Positions 9,532 through 19,110 of a stretch of 64,000 nt of DNA are shown in pieces. Position numbers and translations under genes: made by a program. The stretch lies in contig JAAYVF010000041.1 in the NCBI GenBank assembly GCA_012517325.1, positions 1-64,000 on the forward strand, in the 5' to 3' direction. The stretch is from Myxococcales bacterium (lineage in GTDB: Bacteria; Lernaellota; Lernaellaia; Lernaellales; Lernaellaceae). Position 1 is the stretch's first letter. Every line of letters starts with the position of its first letter. The notes below the pieces were generated by a model. That model worked only from the letters and a program-made list of their open reading frames with translations. It was not told where the DNA came from and did no database searches.

Positions 9532-11832
9532 ATGTACGATTACCGAATCAGTTACCTGGGTGATATCGCGCAGTTCCATGTTCGCGAGCTGCTTCTCTCG
9601 CTCGCCGCCCAGCGCGAAACCGGAGCCTTGCTGATCCGCCAGGAACGAATTGTAAAAAAGATTTTTTTCCGGCAGGGCCGAATCGCCGGAATCGAGTCCA
9701 ATCTGGCCCGCGATTCGTTCTGGCGCTTTCTCCATGACCGGAAGCTGGCCACGCTCGCGCAATTGCGGGCCGGCGTCGACCATCTGGACGACGACAAAGG
9801 GGCACGCAACCTGATCGAGCGAGCTGTGAATTGGTGCGGATTGAGCGGCGACGAAGCGGCTTCCTTTTTCCGGCAATGGATCACGACCTGCCTGACCGAC
9901 TTGGTTCGTTGGCAAGTCGGCTCTTACGTTTTCCTGTTCGACGAGGAAATGCCCGGCTATCTTCACGGCTGCGGCGAACTGCCGGATATCGGCCTGATCC
10001 TGGTGGAGATTTTACGCCAGGCGATGCCGCTCTCCTACCTGCGCAATCAATACCGCACGCGCCTGGAAGAAGTGCCGCGGGTCGGCAATCAGGCCGACAG
10101 TCTGGTCGCCGATCTTTCGTTCGACGCCACGGAAAAGGAAGTCCTGCAGGCGGTTGCGCAAGGCCGAACCGTTCGCCAGATTCTGCTGGGCAGTGGTAAG
10201 ACCACCGCGCGCGGGCTGAAGGCGTTGTTGGTCCTGGAAACGGTCGGGGCGATCTATTTCCCGCCGCACACCAATGCCAAACCAGGGCGCCAACCGGACC
10301 GGGCCGTCGAACTGGGCGTGGATGGCATGGCCTTGATTCAGCGACTGCGCGAGAAGGGCGCCACGGTCCTGAAACAACCGCCGTTCGAGATGCTGGGCAT
10401 CAGCCGCCTGTTCGACGAGGAAGAATTGCGAAGAGGTTATTACATCATCGCTCAAAACTTCCATAACAAAGCTTACGAAAATCTGTTGCCGCCCGAATTG
10501 CGGGAGTTGTCGCGGCAGATCTTCGACAAATCCAGCCAAATCTTCGAAGCGCTCGTTGTCTGGGAAAAACGGCGCCGCGCCGACGGTTTTGCGTCGTTCC
10601 GCCAACTGGAAACGGAATTCTTCCACTACGATCACGCCGCGGACATTAAGGCAGAGATCCTCTACCTGGAAGGACGCCGGACGCTCGCCGACGAACCGTC
10701 CACGGCCGCCAAGGAATTGCTGCAGGAAGCGGTTTCGTTGGCCAAGCACCAATCCGAATACCGTTTCTGGTTTGCCTGGCTGACGCAGCGGCAGAATCCG
10801 CAGCCGGATCAAGTGCGATTTCAGATGGCTGAAATGCGCAAAATTCTCGAGGACGACCCCACCAACCTCGAAGCGAAGCGGGAATACCTGGCGGTCCTCG
10901 AGGCGCAAGGCAAAACCGACGACGCCTTCACCCTGGTGGGTCAATTGCTGGCCTGGTTGCCGGACGATGTCGAATTGCGCTCTGCCAGGCGCCGGCTCTA
11001 TCCCTCGCTGACCGCCGACAAACTCGCGGCGGTCGAGACGGATAAACAGCAGGTTTTAGAGGAAGGCGACCGCCTCAAGAAAACCCTCGAGGAAATGGAG
11101 AAAAGCACCTACTTCGAGATGCTCGGCGTCTCCAAACAAGCGACTGGAGAAACGATCCGCCGGCGCTATTTTGAACTGGCCAAGCAATACCATCCGGATT
11201 TGTACAAAAACACCCACCTATTGGATACGGCCGAGAAAATCTTCGTACTGATCAACGAGGCGTACGAAACACTGTCTTCCGAGCAAAAACGCGCCAACTA
11301 CGAAAACAATCTCAAGCTCCTGGAAAACCAGAAGCAGCAGATCGAGTTGGAGCGCAAGGTCGCCGAAGAGCGGATGGTGCAAAAAGCCAAGTCCTTTTTG
11401 CAGGCCGGCAACTGGAATTCCGCCGGCGAGTTGCTCGAGGAAATGATCCGCGACGGAAAGGACAACAACCCGATCATCTTGCCCTACTACGCCTGGGCGC
11501 TTTTCAACCGCGATTACCGCGATAATCCCGGCATTCTGGCCAAGGTCGAGAAGTTGTTGCAAACCGCCGTCGAGCGCGATGCCCGGTTGGCGGAAAGCTA
11601 CCTCGTCTGGGGCCGGATCAATCGCCGGATGAATAAGCTGGCGCGCGCGAAGGCTTACTATGATAAGGCCCTGGAACTGGAACCGGATCACATCGAGGCA
11701 TTGCGTGAAATCCGCCTGCTGACACAGCGTTACAATGAGGATAGTTCGTCCAGCGGCGTCGGCGAGACATCAACCGGCGAAGAAAAGAGCAAAAAGGGGA
11801 TCCTCGGTTCGCTGTTTGGCCGGCGAAAATAG
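9532..11832 (+). CDS. DUF4388-like / DnaJ-domain / TPR protein
   Basis: 766 residues, no signal peptide. Residues 1 to about 140 resemble the PATAN/DUF4388 domain often attached to receivers in deltaproteobacteria (GALLIRQERIVKKIFFRQGRI). A helical middle section follows. Residues about 524-590 form a J domain with an intact HPD at 554-556 (in KQYHPDLYK), so it should stimulate an Hsp70 ATPase. A coiled-coil-like charged helix and TPR repeats (about 620-740) fill the C-terminus, and the tail ends in a basic GRRK. The ribosome-binding site is weak. Twenty-eight bases downstream a related protein with a receiver domain begins, so the pair likely works together. A regulatory co-chaperone role is inferred; the client is unknown. 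Confidence 0.65.
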   Translation: MYDYRISYLGDIAQFHVRELLLSLAAQRETGALLIRQERIVKKIFFRQGRIAGIESNLARDSFWRFLHDRKLATLAQLRAGVDHLDDDKGARNLIERAVNWCGLSGDEAASFFRQWITTCLTDLVRWQVGSYVFLFDEEMPGYLHGCGELPDIGLILVEILRQAMPLSYLRNQYRTRLEEVPRVGNQADSLVADLSFDATEKEVLQAVAQGRTVRQILLGSGKTTARGLKALLVLETVGAIYFPPHTNAKPGRQPDRAVELGVDGMALIQRLREKGATVLKQPPFEMLGISRLFDEEELRRGYYIIAQNFHNKAYENLLPPELRELSRQIFDKSSQIFEALVVWEKRRRADGFASFRQLETEFFHYDHAADIKAEILYLEGRRTLADEPSTAAKELLQEAVSLAKHQSEYRFWFAWLTQRQNPQPDQVRFQMAEMRKILEDDPTNLEAKREYLAVLEAQGKTDDAFTLVGQLLAWLPDDVELRSARRRLYPSLTADKLAAVETDKQQVLEEGDRLKKTLEEMEKSTYFEMLGVSKQATGETIRRRYFELAKQYHPDLYKNTHLLDTAEKIFVLINEAYETLSSEQKRANYENNLKLLENQKQQIELERKVAEERMVQKAKSFLQAGNWNSAGELLEEMIRDGKDNNPIILPYYAWALFNRDYRDNPGILAKVEKLLQTAVERDARLAESYLVWGRINRRMNKLARAKAYYDKALELEPDHIEALREIRLLTQRYNEDSSSSGVGETSTGEEKSKKGILGSLFGRRK

Positions 11833-11860
11833 TTAAGGACACAAGGGGATAAACCTAGTC

Positions 11861-14800
11861 ATGATGCCGAAACGTATCCTGGTGGTCGACCCGACCTCCG
11901 ACACCCGCAAGTCGATCGAGGAAATTTTTGACCTACACGGCGACCAAGTCATTTTCGCCAAGGACGAACCGGAAGCGTTGTCCATCGTTCAGAACATCCA
12001 GTTCGACCTGATCCTGATCGAAGTGCTGCTGCCGCGCGGCAATGGCTACAGCCTGTGCAATCAAATCCGGCAATTGGAGAGAACCACCGGGGCCCATACG
12101 CCGATTTTGATCATGGGCGGCGTCCTCCGGAATTTCAATCTGGCCCACGAGGCGCGCATCAAACACGGCGCCGACGACGTTTTGGTCAAGCCCTTCGACG
12201 GCAAGGATCTCCTGCGCAAACTCAGCATTTTCCTGGACGGCTTCGATCCGGAAATCGTCGGCGATCTGGACCCCGATGCCGAGGCGGGGTCGGAAGATGC
12301 GCCGTTTATCCGGCTGTACGTCGATCCGTTGCGTACCGCGGGCAGCTTGAGCCGCGTGCCGTTCGCCCGCGTGCTCGGCGGTTTCTGGCAAATCGGCGAA
12401 ACCGGCATTTTGCATGTCCAATCGGGCAAGGTGCGCAAGGATCTCTACTGGCAGAACGGCAATCTGGTTTTCGTCAACGGCGGCAATCGGCGGGAGTGTC
12501 TGGGCTGGATTCTGGAACGGGAAAAGCTGCTGACGCACGACGAATTGAAAAAATACTGGCAGGCGATGAACCAGACCGGGAAAAAGCTCGGCGAGGTGCT
12601 GCTCGAAGAACAACGGATCGGCCCGCACGATCTGTTTCAGATGATGCAGAAAGAGTTCGAGGAAAAGGTGTTTCATCTCTTCCGGTGGCAGGAAGGCAAT
12701 TATTGGTTCGACCCGCTGCCCACCGTGGTCACCCCGGAAATCGTTCCGTTGTCGATTGACGTCCGTTCGCTTTTGCGCCGCGGCGTCGAGGACATTCATT
12801 CGATCGCGACTCTGCAGCGCGAGTTTGAATATTGGCTGACCGCGGTCGTGCAAATCGCCGCCGAAGGCCCGAAACGTTTGTCGAAATTGGCCCCGACGCA
12901 CGGCGAACGGAAGCTATGGGAACTCATCGACGGTCAACTGACCCTGGCGGAAATCCTGGCGAAGACCGAACTGGAAAATACGGCGGCGATGCGGTTTATC
13001 TACCTGCTCCTCTGCGTCGACGCGATCTCCATGAATCTGGAACGGCGGACGGCGCTTTGTCCGCAAAGCCTTCTTCTGCCGTTGGGCGACGGGCAATACC
13101 GGAAGGAAATCGAAACGCGGTTCACCCGCACCTATTCGTATTCGCCCGCCGAATTGCTCGGCACTTCCCCGGCCGACCCGATCAGCGACCCGTCCCCGAT
13201 TTATCGCGAGGCGTGCCATCGGCTTTTGTCGCGGCGACTGTTTTTCCAAAGCGATCTCTTGACCCAGGTCAAAGCGGAAACGATTTTTGACCGCCTGACG
13301 GACGCGTACCGGATTTTCGTGGGGGTCGGCGACGAACGACCCGCGGCCGGCCAGGACGGCCGGGAAATCAGCCCGGCCGGCAAAGCGAAAATTCTGGAAG
13401 CCGAAATGCTGTTCCAGGAAGGCATGGCCGCGCTGGCCACCGAAAACTACCTGCAGGCGATTGATCGTTTCCAAGCCGCCGTGGATCTGGACGAAAACAC
13501 CGCCGACTACCATGCCTACCTGGGTTATGCCCATTACAAGCAACGGTCCGGGCACGATCAAACCGAACCGACGCAAGCGCTGCGGTACCTGAACAAAGCC
13601 CTGGAACTCGATTTTCATCTGCCCGACGCGTTTTTGTTCTTCGGTCAAATTTATTCCGATCTCGGTCAGGACAAGCGGGCCGAGACCTACTACGAAGGCG
13701 TGTTGGCCAACGATCCGAACAATCTGGAGGCGTTGAAACAACTCCGGATGATCTATGCCAACCGCAAAGCGCAAGTGCTGCAGGACGAAGAAGTGGAAGC
13801 GGGCGAGGCCGCGCCCGACGACGAACTGAAAGAGTACCAGAAACGCATCAAGACCTTCTTCCTGCAGATTCAGGGGCTCAACTATTATCAGGTATTGGGA
13901 GTGAAACCGGACATCGGCGCTAAGGAACTGCAAAAAGTGTATTTCGAGCTGGCCGCGCGTTTTCGCTCGGCACAGCATTATCAAAAGGCGAACCCGGTCG
14001 CCCGGGAGCAGGCGGACGAGATTTTCACCCGCCTGACGGTCGCCTACACGATTCTCTCCAGCGACGACAGCCGGCAATGTTACGACGAGGAGATGAAGCG
14101 CCATCAGAACGTCAATCCGCGGCAACCGGTCTCGCCCGGAATGCGCCAACAAGCCGCCGAGCATTTCCAACGCGGCATGCGCTATCTGAACAACCGTGAT
14201 TTTAAAAATGCGGTGGAGCAATTCGGCGAAGCGCAACAAGCGGTGCCGTCCCAGGTCTCGTACCTGGCCTGGTTGGGTTATGCGTTGTATTTGCAGGCAT
14301 CGCAATTAAGCGACGAGGAAAAAATCATGGGCGCCATTGCCCGCGAGTATTTGCGGTTGGCGCTGCTCCAGGATCCCGGCAACGCCGATGCCGCGTTTTT
14401 GCACGGCCAAATCTACCTGATGGAAGGCCGCCGGAATCTGGCCGAAGAGCAATACAACAATGCCCTGCTTTCGGATCCGGACCGGCTGGAAGCGCTCAAG
14501 GCTTATCGGCAGATTCATTACCAGGGCAAAGGCTATGCGCCCATCAAACTGAGCCAGAACATCGCCCTGGAACAGGATCATCGCTATCTGGAATTGCTGG
14601 AAACCCTGGATCTGCTCTATGCGACGGATTTCTTCGCGATTCTGGAAATCTCGCCGGACGCTTCGCCGGTCGACGTCAAAACGGCCTACGACCGCTATCT
14701 GGCCGGGTTGCTCGCCAATTTCGACCAGCACCATTCCCTGCCGGAAATTCGCTATCTGCTGGGCTTGATCCGCACCCGTCTGGATCGGGCGTATCGCATT

Positions 14801-14998
14801 CTGGCCGACAACCAAACGCGCGCGGCCTATCTGGCCGCCCTGGAGGATCGGGAAGAGGGCGCAACCGCGCCGGCGGCGAGCGCTTTTACGGCAGCGGCCG
14901 TCGCGGCGCCTCCTGCGGACGCGCCATCGCCCGCCGGTGACGAGCCCACGTCAGAACCTTTCTGGAAAGGCTTGAAAGGCAAGTTCCGGAAAAAATAA
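11861..14998 (+). CDS. Receiver (pseudo) / DUF4388-like / TPR protein with degenerate J-like domains
   Basis: 1045 residues. The N-terminal receiver (1 to about 120) has the final Lys (VKPF), but the phospho-acceptor Asp is replaced by Glu54 (LILIEVLLP), which could lock it in an active-like state. A DUF4388-like region (about 150-285) follows. Three J-like segments are recognisable at about 426-491, 674-745 and 922-996 by the helix pattern and the FxxLxxAYxIL ending, but none carries HPD. TPR-like repeats sit between them (about 520-640 and 765-880). No DNA-binding output domain is seen. AAGGGGAT precedes the ATG. It probably acts as a scaffold with the intact J protein upstream; function is otherwise unknown. 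Confidence 0.62.
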   Translation: MMPKRILVVDPTSDTRKSIEEIFDLHGDQVIFAKDEPEALSIVQNIQFDLILIEVLLPRGNGYSLCNQIRQLERTTGAHTPILIMGGVLRNFNLAHEARIKHGADDVLVKPFDGKDLLRKLSIFLDGFDPEIVGDLDPDAEAGSEDAPFIRLYVDPLRTAGSLSRVPFARVLGGFWQIGETGILHVQSGKVRKDLYWQNGNLVFVNGGNRRECLGWILEREKLLTHDELKKYWQAMNQTGKKLGEVLLEEQRIGPHDLFQMMQKEFEEKVFHLFRWQEGNYWFDPLPTVVTPEIVPLSIDVRSLLRRGVEDIHSIATLQREFEYWLTAVVQIAAEGPKRLSKLAPTHGERKLWELIDGQLTLAEILAKTELENTAAMRFIYLLLCVDAISMNLERRTALCPQSLLLPLGDGQYRKEIETRFTRTYSYSPAELLGTSPADPISDPSPIYREACHRLLSRRLFFQSDLLTQVKAETIFDRLTDAYRIFVGVGDERPAAGQDGREISPAGKAKILEAEMLFQEGMAALATENYLQAIDRFQAAVDLDENTADYHAYLGYAHYKQRSGHDQTEPTQALRYLNKALELDFHLPDAFLFFGQIYSDLGQDKRAETYYEGVLANDPNNLEALKQLRMIYANRKAQVLQDEEVEAGEAAPDDELKEYQKRIKTFFLQIQGLNYYQVLGVKPDIGAKELQKVYFELAARFRSAQHYQKANPVAREQADEIFTRLTVAYTILSSDDSRQCYDEEMKRHQNVNPRQPVSPGMRQQAAEHFQRGMRYLNNRDFKNAVEQFGEAQQAVPSQVSYLAWLGYALYLQASQLSDEEKIMGAIAREYLRLALLQDPGNADAAFLHGQIYLMEGRRNLAEEQYNNALLSDPDRLEALKAYRQIHYQGKGYAPIKLSQNIALEQDHRYLELLETLDLLYATDFFAILEISPDASPVDVKTAYDRYLAGLLANFDQHHSLPEIRYLLGLIRTRLDRAYRILADNQTRAAYLAALEDREEGATAPAASAFTAAAVAAPPADAPSPAGDEPTSEPFWKGLKGKFRKK

Positions 14999-15007
14999 GG
15001 CCGGGGA

Positions 15008-15532
15008 TTACTGTTGATGCCGATCGGCGAAACTTTTCGCCCGCCGGATGCGTACCCAGATAAATACCACCACGAAACACAAGCCGAGGGGAAACATCAT
15101 CCGCAGCATCGCAACCAAAATCGGCGAAGCGATGCCGAAGTTGTCGCTGAAGAACGCGGCAGCACCGCCCAGCATGCCGATCGTCGCCAAAAAGAGAATC
15201 AGCGCCTCCAGGGACCCGAGCTTGGTTTCGATTTTTTCTTCCTTCGGCGCCAGGAATAAAATGCGCAGAATGTTCTGCTGGTATTTGCGGGCGACGCGCC
15301 GCTGTTCGATGGAGTAACGGTCCTTGGCGTCGATCACCGAGCCGTAACGCCGGGAAGCCTGAAGCAGAAGATTGTTTTTCAACGCCAGTCCGAGGTATTC
15401 CTTGTGCGGTTCTTCCTTGCCGAGGTCGGCGGTGACTTTCGCCCACAATTCCTCTTCGCGCTCCAGTAAGGCGGGGTCGGGCGCGGGCGGCGCCGGAGGC
15501 GCCAGTTTTTTTCGCAGTTGCTCCTCGTCCAT
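15008..15532 (-). CDS. Small membrane protein with charged N-terminal region
   Basis: 174 residues. Residues 1-30 are Pro-rich (APPAPPAPD), then a long charged, mainly helical cytosolic segment, then two hydrophobic helices (about 107-127 and 135-160) separated by a short loop, and a basic tail. I do not recognise the family. Its start lies three bases after the end of the gene at 15536, so both are almost certainly one transcript and may act together. It converges with the large receiver/TPR gene, with only nine bases between the stops. Confidence 0.55.
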   Translation of the reverse strand: MDEEQLRKKLAPPAPPAPDPALLEREEELWAKVTADLGKEEPHKEYLGLALKNNLLLQASRRYGSVIDAKDRYSIEQRRVARKYQQNILRILFLAPKEEKIETKLGSLEALILFLATIGMLGGAAAFFSDNFGIASPILVAMLRMMFPLGLCFVVVFIWVRIRRAKSFADRHQQ

Positions 15533-15535
15533 CGC

Positions 15536-16783
15536 TCAGCGGGCTCTTTCTTTTTCCAGGGCCAGTTTTCGGGCTTGAATTGCCAAAATGCCCGGCACCT
15601 GTTTGCTTTTCGCAATCGACTGCAGATCGCGCATGTTCAGGCGCTGCAGGTACTTCATCGAAGTGATCAACGGGGTTTTCGGATTCCAACAAAGCTGATG
15701 AACGACGGTGTAACTTTTCGTCCATTCCTTGTTGAGGGTGATGACCCGGATCAAATCCTCGCGCATGGTCTTGTCCTTGGCCATCTTGATGACTTCTTCG
15801 ATGGTAATGCCCGGATTGCGCAATACGCACTCCTGAACCATCTTGTTCGCGCTCTTGATCAGGATCTGCCGCGCCTCGATGTTGCCTTTCATGCCCAGTT
15901 TCATTTTTTCGAGCACGGTCATCTTGCGGATGCGGTTGGTCATCGTCTGCCGCTGTTCGGCCGACAATTCCTGCTCGGGCTCGACTAAAAAGTCCGCCGC
16001 GAAATCCTCGCTCGAGGCGAATACTTCTTTTTCCAACTGGTCGAGATCGAAATCCGGCGGCAGCTCGTCTTCGACCATGTCGCCCAGGTCGGGGCTGTCG
16101 ATATCGGTCTTTTCGCCACCGGCCTCCGGCGCCGCGGGTACTTCCGACGTCGTTTCGGTCGTCTCTTCGTCGAACAAGGCCGCGGCATTCGCGGCGGCTT
16201 CTTCCGTGACCGCGCTCTCGGCGGCCGCCTCCGGTTCCGTTTCGCGCAGGAGTTCCTCGATCGGCTGGCCGGTGGTCATCTCCACGAAGCTGCGGACACG
16301 TTCGGAGATGTCGACGGGCGTGGCATCGTTATTCAAGAGGGCGCGCAGGATGTCCGGCGAGCGCAGCAAGCGCGCTTGGTTGTTCGAAATGATGTTGAGC
16401 AAGGATTCTTCGGAGCGGGTGGCCGCCAGATAGGCGATGGTTTCATCGGCGGTTTCCCGGTTCAGGGTGATCGTTTCGTACAATTTAGCGTCGGGCAGGG
16501 AACGCAGGGCGAACCAGTGCAGGATTTTCGGCGACAATTTTTCGGCCAGCACCGGCGCGAGCAGTTCGCGCGGCAAATCCACCAGGCTTTTACGCGCGGC
16601 GGCCCGGATGCGTTTGTCCTCATCGGCCGAAAGAAAATACAGCGCGCCGACCAGATCGCGCGTCACCATGGGCATCAACGACCGGGCGACCATCAGCTTG
16701 ACGGTGGGCGACGCATCCTGCGGCAGGTTCCGCTTGGCGAGATCCGAAAGCTCGTCCCAGCTTAACGGCTCAAAAGGGCGCAT
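15536..16783 (-). CDS. Uncharacterised helical (HEAT-like) protein with acidic linker
   Basis: 415 residues without signal or membrane segments. The N-terminal 180 residues are helical repeats (LMVARSLMPMVTRDLVGALYFL, then KRIRAAARKSLVDLP), resembling the HEAT-like/DUF2336-type proteins common in deltaproteobacteria. An acidic, Ala/Glu-rich linker covers about 185-260. The C-terminal 150 residues are again helical, with MTNRIRKMTVLEKMKLGMKG and NKEWTKSYTVVHQLCWNPKTPL. The assignment to a named family is not certain. It is followed after three bases by the small membrane protein. Confidence 0.55.
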   Translation of the reverse strand: MRPFEPLSWDELSDLAKRNLPQDASPTVKLMVARSLMPMVTRDLVGALYFLSADEDKRIRAAARKSLVDLPRELLAPVLAEKLSPKILHWFALRSLPDAKLYETITLNRETADETIAYLAATRSEESLLNIISNNQARLLRSPDILRALLNNDATPVDISERVRSFVEMTTGQPIEELLRETEPEAAAESAVTEEAAANAAALFDEETTETTSEVPAAPEAGGEKTDIDSPDLGDMVEDELPPDFDLDQLEKEVFASSEDFAADFLVEPEQELSAEQRQTMTNRIRKMTVLEKMKLGMKGNIEARQILIKSANKMVQECVLRNPGITIEEVIKMAKDKTMREDLIRVITLNKEWTKSYTVVHQLCWNPKTPLITSMKYLQRLNMRDLQSIAKSKQVPGILAIQARKLALEKERAR

Positions 16784-16822
16784 GATTCAACCTCATTTAT
16801 TTGGGAACCCGAGCAGTGTAAT

Positions 16823-16858
16823 AAAAAGCCGGCACGGGATCAATCACCCATGCCGGCT
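16823..16858 (-). terminator. Rho-independent terminator of the EF-G-like gene
   Basis: On the minus strand GCCGGCA (16851-16857) pairs perfectly with TGCCGGC (16828-16834) across a 16-base loop and is followed at once by TTTTTAT. It lies about 25 bases after the stop of the gene ending at 16882. Confidence 0.8.
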
Positions 16859-16881
16859 CCGGGATCGCGGGAAATTGGGAT

Positions 16882-18978
16882 TTATTCTTCTTCCTCGGTT
16901 TCCTTCTGCGCGCTGTCGATCACCTTCTGGGCGATGTCGCCGGGGACTTCCTCGTAATGTGAGAATTCGATGGTGAAGCTACCCTGGCCGCTGGTCATGG
17001 AGCGCAAATCCGGCTCGTAACGCAGCACTTCGGCCAATGGCACCTGCGCCTTGATGATGGTGTTTTTTCCCTTCGAACTCATGCCGGAAGGACGGCCCCG
17101 CCGGCTGGAGAGGTCGCCCATGATGTCGCCGGTGTTGGTTTCGGGCGCGATGACTTCCAGGTTCATGATCGGCTCGAGCAGGATCGGTTTGGCCGCGGCG
17201 ATCGCCGCCTTCATGCACATCCGCCCCGCCATTTTGAAGGCTTGTTCCGAACTATCCACCGGGTGGAATTTGCCGTCGACCACCGCGACCTCGACGTCGA
17301 CGATCGGGTTACCGGCCAGGACGCCGCGCGGCAGCCGTTCCTGGATGCCTTTGTCGACCGCCGGGATGAATTGGCGCGGAATCACGCCGCCGACGATCTT
17401 GTCGACAAACTGATAACCCGAACCGCGGGGCAGGGGTTTAACGACCAATTCGCATTCGCCGAACTGACCGCGGCCGCCGGTTTGCTTCTTGTGGCGATAA
17501 CGCGCGCGGGCCTCGATTTTGATCGTTTCCTTGTAAGGAACCTTCGGCGTCGCCATGGTCACTTCCACGCCGTATTTCCGCTTCAGTTTTTCGACGGTGA
17601 TTTCCAATTGCCCCTGGCCGACGCCCGCGAGGATGAATTCCTGCGTCTGCTCGTCGCGGCGGATGCGCACGGTGGGGTCTTCCTCGCAGAGGCGCGCGAA
17701 ACCGTTTTGGATTTTATCCTCGTCACCCTTGTTTTTCGGCTGAATCGCAAAATTGATCGACGGCTCCGGGAAGTGCAGCAGGTCGAGCACGACGCCGACT
17801 TTTTCGTCGCAGAGCGTGTCACCCGTCGCCGTATCCTTCAGCTTGGCCACCGCGACGATGTCGCCGCAGACCGCCTGATCGATGGTGTCGCGATCCTTGC
17901 CCATGACCTTAAAGACCTGCCCCCACCGTTCCTTGCCCTTGCGGGAGGAATTGTTGGCGGTGGAGTCGGAAGCGGTCGCGCCGGAGATAACCCGGAAAAT
18001 CGACAACTTGCCGGCGTGGCGGTCGATGATCGATTTGAGCACGATCGCGGCAAACGGTTCATCCTCGTGGCCTTTGCGCTCGATGATTTCATCTTTTTTG
18101 TCGGGATTGTGGCCGACCCAAGGCTTCACCCGATCCAGCGGGCTGGGGCCCGCGTCGGCGATCAGGTCCATCAACGGTTGAACGCCGATGTTTTTCGTCG
18201 CGCTGCCGCAGAGCAGAGGAACCAGGGATCCGTTTTTCAATCCGGCCCGGAGCGCGTTGGCGATGGCTTCGGGGGCGAGAGTTTCGCCTTCGAGATAAGC
18301 CATCATCAGGGTTTCGTCGTTTTCGGCGATGGCTTCGATGGCCTTGGTGCGGTATTCCTCGACTTCGGCTTTCAGGTCGGCGGGGATTTCCGCTTCTTTC
18401 ATCGCGCCGGAGCCGTCGCGTTCCCAGACGAAAGCCTTGTTATTGAGCAAATCGACGACGCCCTGGAAGGATTCTTCCTGGCCGATCGGGATCTGCAGCG
18501 GGGTCAGGGTGACTTTGAACGAATCCTGAATGTCCTTGACGGTTTCCTTGAAATTGGCGCGTTCACGATCCATCCGGTTGATGAAGATCAGTTTGGATAC
18601 ACCGAGCTCGGTCGCCAGTTCCCAGAACTTGGTCGTCTGGACCTGCACACCGCTCGCGGCGCAGACCGTAATGACCGCCAGGTCGGAAATCGCCAGCATG
18701 TTGCGGCTTTCGGAGGTGAAATTCGCGCCACCCGGCGTATCGAGAATATTGAGGCGCACTTTATCCCAATCGACACTGGCCAGACCGGTGCTGATGGACG
18801 CGGTTTTCGCGATTTCCTCCGGCTCCCAGTCCATGATCGTGTTGCCGTCCTCGACCTTGCCCAGGCGGGTCGTGGCCTTGCCGTCGAACAACATCGCTTC
18901 GGCCAGGCTGGTTTTCCCGCTGCCGCCATGACCGAATAATCCCACATTACGGATTTTGCCGGATTCGATAACCTTCAT
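16882..18978 (-). CDS. fusA: Elongation factor G-like translational GTPase
   Basis: 698 residues, the length of EF-G, with all five domains. G1 is GHGGSGKTS, G4 is NRMD (canonical NKMD) and the G5 region is GSATKNIG. Switch II reads DTPGGANF, so the position of the catalytic His in canonical EF-G (DTPGH) is Gly. Domain IV (GGRGQFGECELVVKPLP) and domain V (LEPIMNLEVIAPE) are well kept. No rpsL, rpsG or tuf is near, so this is probably the second, FusA2-type paralogue, whose role (slow translocation, recycling or stress) varies among bacteria. It has its own terminator and a possible -10 upstream. Confidence 0.82.
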   Translation of the reverse strand: MKVIESGKIRNVGLFGHGGSGKTSLAEAMLFDGKATTRLGKVEDGNTIMDWEPEEIAKTASISTGLASVDWDKVRLNILDTPGGANFTSESRNMLAISDLAVITVCAASGVQVQTTKFWELATELGVSKLIFINRMDRERANFKETVKDIQDSFKVTLTPLQIPIGQEESFQGVVDLLNNKAFVWERDGSGAMKEAEIPADLKAEVEEYRTKAIEAIAENDETLMMAYLEGETLAPEAIANALRAGLKNGSLVPLLCGSATKNIGVQPLMDLIADAGPSPLDRVKPWVGHNPDKKDEIIERKGHEDEPFAAIVLKSIIDRHAGKLSIFRVISGATASDSTANNSSRKGKERWGQVFKVMGKDRDTIDQAVCGDIVAVAKLKDTATGDTLCDEKVGVVLDLLHFPEPSINFAIQPKNKGDEDKIQNGFARLCEEDPTVRIRRDEQTQEFILAGVGQGQLEITVEKLKRKYGVEVTMATPKVPYKETIKIEARARYRHKKQTGGRGQFGECELVVKPLPRGSGYQFVDKIVGGVIPRQFIPAVDKGIQERLPRGVLAGNPIVDVEVAVVDGKFHPVDSSEQAFKMAGRMCMKAAIAAAKPILLEPIMNLEVIAPETNTGDIMGDLSSRRGRPSGMSSKGKNTIIKAQVPLAEVLRYEPDLRSMTSGQGSFTIEFSHYEEVPGDIAQKVIDSAQKETEEEE

Positions 18979-19017
18979 GAACGACTCCTGATGGATCCAG
19001 AATTTGACAACATATTG

Positions 19018-19023
19018 ATTATA
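19018..19023 (-). promoter_or_regulatory. Possible -10 element for the EF-G-like gene
   Basis: TATAAT is present on the minus strand about 40 bases before the start at 18978, in a 132-base gap after coaX. No good -35 is seen at the right distance, so this is a weak call. Confidence 0.3.
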
Positions 19024-19110
19024 TGGCTTTTTTCCGCATCTCGCCCGAATTGCCGAGGGAAACGGAAGAGGAAAAGTAGTCTAGGTAAATGGAAAAATCA
19101 AGTCCCACCG

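Noticed and set aside
17242-18939. A 565-codon open frame on the plus strand
   Set aside because: Antisense shadow of the EF-G-like gene with low-complexity, Asp/Arg-rich translation.
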